Origin: Ampullaceana balthica
Lineage: Eukaryota > Mollusca > Gastropoda > Lymnaeidae
DNA: 64,000 nucleotides
Assembly: GCA_944989445.1 (NCBI GenBank)
Contig: CALYLW010000123.1
Coordinates: forward strand, 1,924,810 to 1,988,809
Direction of reading: 5' to 3'
Positions 37,701 through 49,300 of the stretch are shown in pieces. Numbering within the stretch: position 1 is the stretch's first letter; each line of letters starts with the position of its first letter. Below the pieces are notes generated by a model. The model was not told the origin of the DNA. It made no database searches and was given only the letters and a program-made list of their open reading frames with translations. The position numbers and the translations under genes are program-made.

Positions 37701-40700
37701 AAAAGTAAAAAAATGGCCCACATTCCGTGATGCCATCGAGCTGAAATTTGGCATACAGACTTGTGTCACCTAACAATGCATCGTATCAAAATTTCAGATC
37801 GATCGAACGTACCGTAATTAAATTAATGCATTTATAGTTTGTCTATACAAAACTATATGTAGCAGTCGCTATTGTTTACATTTTTTGGGTCACTAGACTT
37901 CATGCCAGCCATAGGTGACCACATCTCGTGTTTTAACCAGGTGGAATTCACTCAGCTTCAGGCTGTAAATGTTTGTCGCGATAGAAAATAATCAATACTT
38001 TAATTTCTGTCTCCTATATAAGGTATTTATAGTCAAAAACTTTGTTTTTACGTTTTTTTAAATTTTCTTGTTACCTTTGCTTTATTTAGCTTTATCAATT
38101 TTTAGAGGCTAATTAACAACTAGGAATTAGCCACCTGAACAAAGTAACGCCCAGAGAACTTGGTTGGCTCATGTTTGAAATTGATATGGTATAGTAATGT
38201 TTGCTTCTACAACAGGAGCGGCTGTCAAATTTTAAGAATAAATTAAGTTTTAGAAGATAATTTTCACTTACGCTGCTTAAAACTCTTTGTATTACAGTTC
38301 ATTAGCATTAGTTTCAGAAGAATTTATATTCACTATAGAGTTTAAAGTTTTGGTCACAATTCTTTTAGGATAGTTCCTTAATTTATTTTATTAGCAAGCA
38401 ACATAGAGACGAGGGATCTGCCGCCGCTAACAAAGTGCCTACCGGGGCATTCCCCTCTTGCCACCATCGCTACGCCTCTAAGTTTAAAAACATACAACAA
38501 AAGCATGCTCTTTATTATTATTGTTTTTTTCATGTTATAATTAAATTGTTTTTTTTAAATTGAATCAGAACTTGCATTTACTACCATTCTATTAAGATTT
38601 TATTATTTAAATAAAAGAGACAAATACTTAACTTTCTTTTTTTCAGAAGAATTACAGATTGATAGTTTTGAGTTAGAAGTCTATAATAGAAGCAACTCTG
38701 TTTTGATCGAAAAGTTCGATCTGATTAAAGTGAATGGACTCACTTTAGTACCTAACACAAAATTTCATTTTAAATGTTCAGCAAGTGGAGTTTCATATGT
38801 TGAAGTTAAGTCAAAAAACAACTCTACAAGAAAGGAATCTAAAAATAATTTAACCTCCACATCAGTAGACTACACAATTGAAACAGTTGATTGTAGTCAT
38901 GCATCCGATTACACATGTCAAGCAGGAAGCATGGCAGGATTAAAGCAAATTACTGCAAGAGTTATTATCACATGTTAGTATACTAATTACTCTTTAAACA
39001 TATAATTAAATAATTTCAGTGTGTACTTCTATAAATCTCTAGGACTGATCCAACATTTTGTTTCATTTAAATGAAAATTTGAAACTTCTATGTTGTTTCA
39101 GAATTCAAAACGATTGTATTTGTTTGTATTGGTGAATTTTAAATAAAATGCATTTCTTTAAAATAAACAGATACAATATTCATTACTATATGACAAATTC
39201 ATTTTTATTTTTTTTAAAAATCGTTTATCTTACATTTTAACACAGCAATTTAAAGAAAAGTACTCATCAAGCTGTTAGACAATTACTAAATATTCCTTCA
39301 ATACATATAAAGTATATATTAATCTAGTTTCTTCTATCCCTAGGTCCAGTGTCTGCGGCAAAATTTAACTCAAATAAGAAGAATAATTACGTCTCCGTTT
39401 CTAATAACACAAATGATTTGATGGTAATATGTGAAGATACTGATCTCCCCTATTCCTTAACTATATATAATAAAAGAAATAGAAGCCATCGCCTTAACTA
39501 CATTGAAAACACTAACAGAGTTACCTACACAATGTCTAGTGTTAAATGTGACGACATGGGAACTTATATTTGTGTTGTGAACAAGTCAAAACCTCAACAA
39601 CATGGACGTGACGCTCAAGATCTTTACAATGTTACGGAAATAACACTGGATGTCTCTGTTAATAATTGTAAGTAATTATTTACAACGGATAAAGCATTAT
39701 GCGTTTTGAAATTTAACACAATGTCATTGTTTCTTTTATTTTATTTTACTACTTTTAAAATTATGTCTGCAATTAAAAGTCAATACTTGATAGGTTTAAG
39801 TATAAGCGACAATACTCTCTTGTATCTATTCCATAAATATCTCTCAAAGCATCTTAAAAAAGAAAACTTAATAAATATTATTTTTTAATTTGATTTATTT
39901 ATGTATCTTTTACCATGAAATCAGGATAAATGCGTAATTGCAAAGATACCGGTAGTAACTACTTCAAACAACGTAATTTATATATTTCTATTATTAGGAT
40001 GTTACAAGATGATTGTTTATGTGATATTAGTGTATGTATAGTATAAAGTTAACGCAGCTTAGAAGCAACAGACTAATAACCAGGTTAACAAATGTATGGT
40101 TACAACCCGGGTTGGGGGAGGGATATTTTGTAATTGGTGTTCATTCTAAAGGTACATTTTCAAATTAAAGAGATTTTAATTTATCAATATTGTTCGATGT
40201 ATGATTTCTCTATTAGTACATGAATATATTTATTTCAATATACATTTAAATTAATTTTTTTATATTCATATAGGGTTATGTAGTTTCAATTTGGTGAACG
40301 TGATTTTTTAAATTAGAATCTTTTTCAATCTTTATATATTTTTTAATGAAATATTCATTGCAAACAGGTCCGCCACGACTGTGTCATGAAACTATAGAAA
40401 ACAATACAGTAACAAGGGAATATAACACACACATATCTTTAACTATCTGTGTTGAAGTTCCAATAAGTACTCGAGTCTTTGGGGTGTCTTACTATGGGGA
40501 ATGGGTCACTAATGGAACATGTAAGGAAGGAATATGTCTGGACTGTAAAAAACATGATGGGTCTCCATTTAAACATAACTTGAACATAACATGTTCAAAT
40601 ATAGACTCAAGAAAGCGCAATGATATGATGATCTACATTGGATCAGGATACAACTATAAAAACAACTACATTAATTACACGATACGCTTCAAACATGATG

Positions 40701-41912
40701 GTGAGTATGCTTCTTGCACTTTATTTACCATGAAGGAAACTATTTTTAAAAGTCATAACTATATTTTAATGATATTTATACTAAATAAATTTGTATCCAA
40801 ATATATATATATATACTAGGCAACTACTTCTACTGCTCGAAAAAGCATTCAGTTAAAAGCAAATCAATTTGCAGATGATACTCAGCTTTACAATCGCACT
40901 GATCCATCTGATATTGACTTCACTGTCAAATTGGTGCAAGAGGGCATTGCTGAGGTAAAGTCTTGGATGACTTTCAGCAAGCTCAAACTGAATGATGAAA
41001 AGACAGAAGCACTCTTATTCTGCAACAATAAATCACGCAGTACTTTGACTCTTCCGAATTCCATTTAGGTGGATAGTTCTGTTATACTGTTCAAAACATC
41101 GACTAGGAATCTTGGCTACATTATTTCTGACATTATGTCTACACACAACTTCATCAATCACATCTGTCGATCTGTCTACACTGCCATTCGTCAGATCAGC
41201 TCAATCCGTCATTACTTAACAGTTATTGCCACACAAACTCTAGTCTGTGCTCTTGTAGTACCTCGTATGGATTAAGGCAATTCTCTTCTGTCAGGTGCGC
41301 CAAAACAATGCATTGAAAAACTACAGAAAGTTCAAAATTCAGCTGCCAAATTTTTTCTAAAGGCAAAAAAAAACAAAAAAAAACATGACCATGTTACTCC
41401 GCTACTATACTCACTTCATTGGCTACCCATACAAGCCCAAAGTGATTGCAAACAGGTCGTTCTCTGTCACAACTTCTTTTCTGACTAATGCCCTTCCTAT
41501 CTTACCGAGCTTCTGTCGGTCTACTCACCAAGTCGTCAGCTACGCTCTTCTGCAGACACGCGCATTCGTGTGTTCCTAAAGCACAAACTAAAACTTTAGG
41601 CGAAATGTGATTCTCTTTTTGTTCAGCCAAACAATGGAATTCTCTACCATTACACATCTGGAGTATTTCATCTACCAAGTCCTTCAAGACTGCACTTAAG
41701 ATGCATCTTTTCAAAATTTATTTTCAAAATTAAAGAAACAACATTTTTTTTAAATGATTAACGTAGCTTATGTGTAACGTACTGTCATTTATGTGGTTAT
41801 TATGATAAGAATGTTTATTTAATTATTTTATGTATGTTATTATCTCTATGTAAAGCACTGTGAGCCCGGCTCCTTGCTGGGATACAGCGCTATAAAAGTT
41901 ATCAATTTATTA

Positions 41913-41998
<86 letters not shown>

Positions 41999-43257
41999 TA
42001 GCAGACCCGTCATGCGTTGCAACGATCAAAGTAAAAAGGAATAAATTTAAAGAAACCAATGAGTGGTATGTTTAAAAACAATTCTGAAGAAACCTTCGTG
42101 AAGTGTGAAAAAAGAATCCAAGTTTCATAGCATACGGATAAATAAATTAATAATTAAATAGCATACAAAAGAAGAAACGATATTAAGGGCCCCGGCCCCA
42201 AAATGAGTGATATTATAGTTTTTTATTGCCATTGTACTCAAGCTATATTCATCAATATCGTGTAAAATTAAATAGGGAATACAATTATTAAAGTTCAGTA
42301 AAAAGACTTTTTCGAAGGAATGGAAATTAAGAGTTCAGTGCCCTATAGTAATATAGGCTCTTAAGTTTTTATATTCTAAGTTTTGTCAAAATCCAGTTAT
42401 TTTCTCAATATCTAACTCTTAAACTACTTTTTATATACCTAAAATAGGGGGGAAAATAACATTAAGGGGCCCCTGGCCCATTCGGTGCAAAAGGTCAATT
42501 TCAAAAACCTGTTCATTTTAGTTCATTTTTATTGTGGCTAAATTTCTCAAGCTCTTTAAAAAGTAAATATGAAAAATATCTTAAACATATACGAAAAAAG
42601 ATATTTGGGGCCCCGGCCCCGAAGATATTGGCATTAGAAGTTCAGTATTTATAGTATTTTAATATAGGCTACCAAGTTTTTGTATGCAAAGTTTGGTGAA
42701 GATCTATTCATTTACTAAGTAGCTAACGTAGAAACTAATTTTTATATAGCTCATATAAGATAAAAACGACATTAAGGGCCCCAGGGCCCATTCTGGGGAA
42801 GATATAAAGTTCAAAACACCTGTTCATTTCAATTAGTATAATAATTGATACATGTGTCATAATTTGTCAAGATTGTTAATGACTGAATGGTGAATAAAAT
42901 CTTAAACGTTTAAAAAATGTGAATTTTTGGGCCCCCAGCCCCAAATGAATGAATATTAGCAATTTAGTGCCCAATAGTATTTTAATATTGGCTATCAAGT
43001 TGTCATATACAAATTTTGGTTAAGATCCATTAATTTACACAGTAGCTAAAGCTTAAACTAATTTTTATATAGCTCGCATAAGAAAAACATGACAATATGG
43101 GCCCCCGGCGCCCCATGAGTGTTAAATTTTAAAAAAAAGTGACTGTTACCCTCCCGGGAGCATACACAACAGTCTTGAAAAGTTTCATGACGATCGGGTG
43201 AATGTTTTAGACAGCTATAAAGGACATTCATACACACACAAATATATTTTATTTATA

Positions 43258-43316
<59 letters not shown>

Positions 43317-46300
43317 TAATAATTAAAAAGTTTACAAAAGAAGAAACTATATTAAGGGCCCCGGCCTCAAAATGAGTGATACATTATATTTTTTGTTGCT
43401 ATTGTACTCAAGCTATATTTCTCAATATCGTGTAAAATTAAATGGGTAATGCAATTAATAACGTTCAGTTAAAAAGACAATTGGGCCCCGATCTCCGAGG
43501 GAATAAACATTAGGAGTTAAGTGCCCTATAGTAATGTAATATAGGCTCTAAAGTTTTTATATACTAAGTTTGGTCAAAATCCAGTGATTTTCTCATTATT
43601 TAACACTTAAACTAATTTTTTTATTTAGCCGATATAGGAAAAATAAACGAAATTAAGGGGCCCCCGGGCCTATGCGGTGCAAGATGTCAATTTCAAAAAC
43701 CTTATCATTTTAATTTAGTTTCATCATGGATATATATTTCTAAAAATCGTTACAACATGAATGGGGAAAATATCTTAAACATATACGAAAAAAGATATTT
43801 GGGGCCCCCGGCCCCGAAGAAATTGATATTAGAAAATATGTGCCCTTAAGTATTTTAATATGGGATACCAAGTTTTTGAAAATAAAGTTTGGTTAAGATC
43901 CATTCATTCACTTAGTACCTAACGCATAAATTAAATTTTAAATAGCTTATATAAGCAAAAAACGACACTAGGGGCCACAGGGCCCATTATTTGCTAGACA
44001 TAAATTTCAAAACACCTGTTCGTTTCAAAATGGATAATAATGAATGCATTTATCATTATTTTTCAAGATCTTTAATAAATATATGGGAAATAAATTCTTA
44101 AAAGTTGAAGAAAAATGGCATTTTGGGCCCCAGGCCCGAAGGAATGGTCATTAGGAGTTTATTGCGCTATAGTATTTTAGTATTGGCTGTAAAGTTTTTA
44201 TATACAAAGTTTAGTTAAGATTTATTCATTTACTCAGTAGCTAACGCATAAACTAATTTTTATATATCTTATATAAGCTAAAAAAGACATTAAGGGCCCC
44301 TTACATGTGTCATTATTTGTCAAGATTGTTAATGACTGAATGGTGAATAAAATCTTAAACGTTTAAGAAATGTAAATTTTTGGGCCCACAGCCCCAAAGG
44401 AATGAATATTAGCAGTTTAGTGCCCTATAGTATTTTAATATTGGCTTTCAAATTGTCATATACAAAGTTTGGATAAGATCCAACAATTTACACAGTAGCT
44501 AGCGCTTAAACTAATTTGTATATAGCTCATGTAAACAACAAATGACATTATGGGCCCCTGGTGCCCCAAGAGTGTTAAATTTAGAAAAAGAAGTTGCCAG
44601 TTACCATCCCAGGTGGGTACTCAACAGTCTCCAAAAATTTCACGACGATCGGATGAATAGTTTAGTCAGCTATAAAGGAAATGCACACACACATACACAC
44701 ACACACACACAGACATACTTTGATTTATATATAATAGATATAAGAAAAAAAGACATTAAGGGCCCCTGGGCCCATTTGGTAATAGCTGTAAATTTTAAAA
44801 ACCTTTTCATTTAATTAAGTTTCCTCATAGATATATTCCTCAAGCTCGTGAAAAATTGAAAAACTCAGTGGGGTAAAATACATTAAACATATCCGAGGAG
44901 AAGACATTGGGGGCCCCCAGCCCTGAAGGAATGGACATTTGAAGTTATTTGCCCTATAGTATTTTAATATGGGCTACCAAGTTTGTGTATTCAAATTTTG
45001 GTTTAGATCCATTCATTTAGTCAGTAGCTAACGCATAAACTAATTTTTATATATCTTATATAAGCAAAAAAACATTAAGGGCCCCGGGGCCCATTCAGTG
45101 CAAGATATAAAGTTCAAAACCCCTGTTCATTTCAATTTGTATAATAATGGATACATGTGTCATTATTTGTCAAGATTGTTAATGACTGAATGGTGAATAA
45201 AATCTTAAACGTTTAAGAAATGTGAATTTTTGGGCCGCCAGCCCCAAAGGAATGACTATTTGCAGTTAAGTGCCCTATAGTATTTTAATATTTGCTATCA
45301 AGTTGTCATATACAAAGTTTGGTTAAGAGCCAACAATTTACACAGTAGCTAGCGCTTAAACTAATTTTTATAAGGCTCATATAAGCAAAAAATGACATTA
45401 TGGGCCCCTGGTGCCCCATGAGTGTTAAATTTAGAAAACAAAGTTGCCAGTTACCATCCCAGGTAGGTACTTAACAGTCTCCAAAAATTTCATGACGATC
45501 CGATGAATGGTTTAGGCAGCTATAAAGGACATGCACTCACACACACACACACACACATAAATACTTTGATTTATATATATATATATATATATATATGGAG
45601 AGATGAATTAACTCTCTTCATGTAGGTTATGTCTGTGCATGATTATTTTCTTTAAATATATTTTTAAATATTTAAGAAATATGTCACTTTCTCGGATTAT
45701 TATACTAAAAAATGTGTGTAATATAAACTCTCTTTTGTCTGACCTACGAGGCCCCTTTGGGCCCCGATTTCATAAGCCCCGCCTACCTTAATTTTCTCTT
45801 ATTATCCTTGATAATTCGTTACCCTTATCAATAGTGGGCCCCGCTCAATCTGTATCGCATTCTAGACAGCATAGGGTCACGCAATTGCTTAGGCGTGCCC
45901 TAATTAAAACTTAGTAAACTAATAAAGGAAAAAAAACCATAAAGATTATAGATATTACAGAATGAAAATATCGGTACGTTCTTGTAGAGAATTTAACGAA
46001 AACCATATTAATGTTAATGAATTTGGGCAATTTAACGGTCTGTTATGTTGTGATAAAATGATTTTTTCAATATAGCACAAATAAAACAAAATATATTATT
46101 GGTTATATTACCTCCTTAAACATTCTTATAACATTTATAAGAAATACATTTCTTTTACTGGAGAAAAAATAATTTTTAATGATTTTTTAAAGCTAAATGA
46201 CATAAAATAAATAGTGTCGATTTTTTCCACATCTGATAATATGTTATTTAGGATATGCTAAAATATAAACGCTAAATTAGTTTTGTTATGTTTCTATAAT

Positions 46301-49300
46301 ACTATTTTTATTTCTTTTACAACTATTTTATTTTAAATAAATGTCTTCACTACATAAATAGTGTCAGTTTTCTCAAATTAAATAATTATAATTATTTTTT
46401 TTAAATCTAAGGCTCTAGACATTTTTAAAACTTTAACATGCATAAAATATAAACACAAATTAATATTTCTAATGGACAATATTTAAGTGCTTTGATCATG
46501 TAAATCACCATTGCGTTTGTAGTGTAAAGGCGGGGTCTAACAGGGAATATATCGTATTTCGTACTCGCTTTGAAATTATAGCAAGTATTTAAACTATTTT
46601 CTTTTGTAGTTGGGGTCAATAATTTATTATATGTAGTACCTTGTTTTTATTCGTATATAATCATTTTCAACACATTTTATTGTCCTAATAATATGCATTC
46701 TTAAAATGAAATATTAGAGCCTGCAAGTCCACCGAATACTTCACCATCAAGTTCTACTCCAATCCGTGCAGTCAACGATACTACCACGTATGGTATGTAA
46801 GGTTAACATTGATGAAAGATTTCTACAAACACTTAGTTGAAAATATGTTTTTTAGCAGCGTTTTTTAAAAAGATTTAATTTTAGGCAATAACGAAAAATT
46901 TTTTAAAAAAGGGATTGAAAGGTATATTTTAAAAGAAAAGTTCGTACTATCAGTTAATTTACTTGTACATTATTAATTGAAAATTTATATTATTGAAGTT
47001 GTGTTTCTTAATTCGTCTTTTACATTCCTTATATGCGAGACATTTTAAATGAGATTTAAAAAAAACAACTATTCTCAACATGCTGATATAACTATGTATG
47101 TATATATTTTTATAACGATAAAATAAGTTTCATTTTTAATAAAAAACTAATAATATTTTACAGATGAAATTCGTGACGTAGATACAAAATCGAATACTTG
47201 GAATACAGTTCTGGTTTTTCTCTGCGTGCTTCTACTGTGTGTAACAATGAGCCTTGCAGTAGTTGTCCATTTTTACAGAAGTAATTATATAAATATTTTT
47301 AATCATAAAAAATATTAAGTTATTTTTTATATTTTAAATCATTATTACTTTAATTTTAAAAAATGAACACAGAAAAGTCACAAAATCGCTTTCATTCTTT
47401 TTTTTAGATTCTCAAAATTTTTCTTTAGGGTTTTTGTGAAAATATAATTTTAATCTAATTAAATATCTTCACATGTATATTCAGTTGCCATCCAATTACA
47501 TGTATGTTAATCATGTTAATTACACACGCACACAAATATCTATCAATTATTTTTCTAATAACTTTGACTAATCACATCTTCCAAAGTATATATATATATA
47601 ATTAATGGAATTATATTTTGGCAATGAATTTTGATAATCCATTCAAACATATTGTTGCATAAAATTTATTTTAGGTAAATGGCACAAATTCCGTCGTCGT
47701 CCATCCAGGTAAAGCCAAATTATTTCTTAGATTTTATACTACTTTCAAACATAGTGGTGTTTCATGTCATTAGCCTTTCTCACAAAATGCGTCTGTTTTT
47801 ATAATTGATATTTGTAAAGTATCCTCAATTATGTGACATCTATATTTGTATTCCATAAAAAGATTTTGGAATATGTAATTTTCTGAATATGGCTTGGTTC
47901 CAGTAAAGACGATATGTTCAATTAATATGTTAACTTATCACATTAACAAAATTAAATACGTACATTTTATGTAGACTGATCGGTGATTCATTTAAATCTT
48001 AAAGCTGTTTTTACCTAACAGGATTTCCCAGAGGCTGAAATTTCTATCACAAAAGCGTCATTCTCAGAGAATCGCAGAAAACACTACGCCTAAAGACTAC
48101 AAAACAGGTGATAGAATAATAAGTGGTATGTTGGTTTTTATTTTAATTTAATGTTTTGTTACCAAACGTGATTGAATAGGCAATGTAATCGACTACAATA
48201 ATATATTTTATTAATTCAACAAACTACATCCTTCCCAATTAAAACAAAATGTTTCGACCTATAGTTATCGATGAACTAGTCATCCAGTCTGTAAACTAGA
48301 GGGATTTTAAACTTTACATCATTTCCCATTTAGCTTTCGGTACTTAGCTCATCCAAGAAAATATATTGCAAAATCTGGATACTGGTTTCATTGACGGATC
48401 TAAATCAAACATAGAGCGAAAAATCATCGAAATCAATATTAAACTGTTGTATGGAATGAAAATCTTGACATTAAATTATTGAAGAGCGGGGGCAAAAGAT
48501 GTTATACATAATTGCAACAATGATTAGTTCTAAACGAAGGAACTATATTTTGGGGGGAAAGGGGGTCATATCGGGAATAGAGATTCAAACAATAACGGGC
48601 AAAAAACTCATTAATAAACGAGATCATACTGGCCTATGAGATCCCATCAAAATATAGAATCAATTTTGAGGAAAGGAATTCCATACACCATTAAATCACA
48701 TTAGGCCGCGGAATCATATTAGGGAAATCTACATCACAGAAAGGCTCGACATTGTGAAACATGATCATACTTTGAGTTATTCGGGGGAAGAAGATAAGTC
48801 GCTGAATGTGATCCCATTTTGCAACTGGGTAGTTCTGAGTTATGTTAAACAATCGAAGTACGGATAATATCAGGGAAAGGAATTCAACCAATGACTGGAT
48901 GCCTTTTTGCAACACGTTCATAATGGTGTACGTGATCTCCTCAAAGCATGAGAAGATAAAGAGGAAAGAAATTCAAAAATAAAGGGTCCCATTTTGAAAA
49001 GGGATCATACTGGTGTACGTGATCTCCTCAAAGCATGGGAAAATAAAGAGGAAAGAAATTCAAATAAAGTGTCCCATTTTGCAACGTGATTATACCGAGT
49101 TATCTTATGCAATCGAAGTAATGCATCTTATCCGGGAAACGGATTTGACTAAGAATGGGATCTTATTAGGAAAAAATGTACTTAATCAAAGTGTGGTATC
49201 GTATCTGGAGAAGGAATATGACCGCAAACAGGATCCCATTTTGAAATTGGATTATACTGAGTGTAATTCAGAATAGGATTCACTATAAATGCCTGGTGGC

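Noticed and set aside
40346..40819. 157-codon frame taken as a single-exon gene
   Set aside because: Only 40368-40700 is exon; the ends are intronic, bounded by an acceptor at 40367 and a GTGAGT donor at 40701.
42000..45600. CRISPR-like regular repeats
   Set aside because: The repeats are long, degenerate and in a eukaryotic intron, with no short identical repeats separated by unique spacers.
48691..49276. Frames in the 87-bp tandem array
   Set aside because: They follow from the repeat unit length (a multiple of three) and have no known motif.
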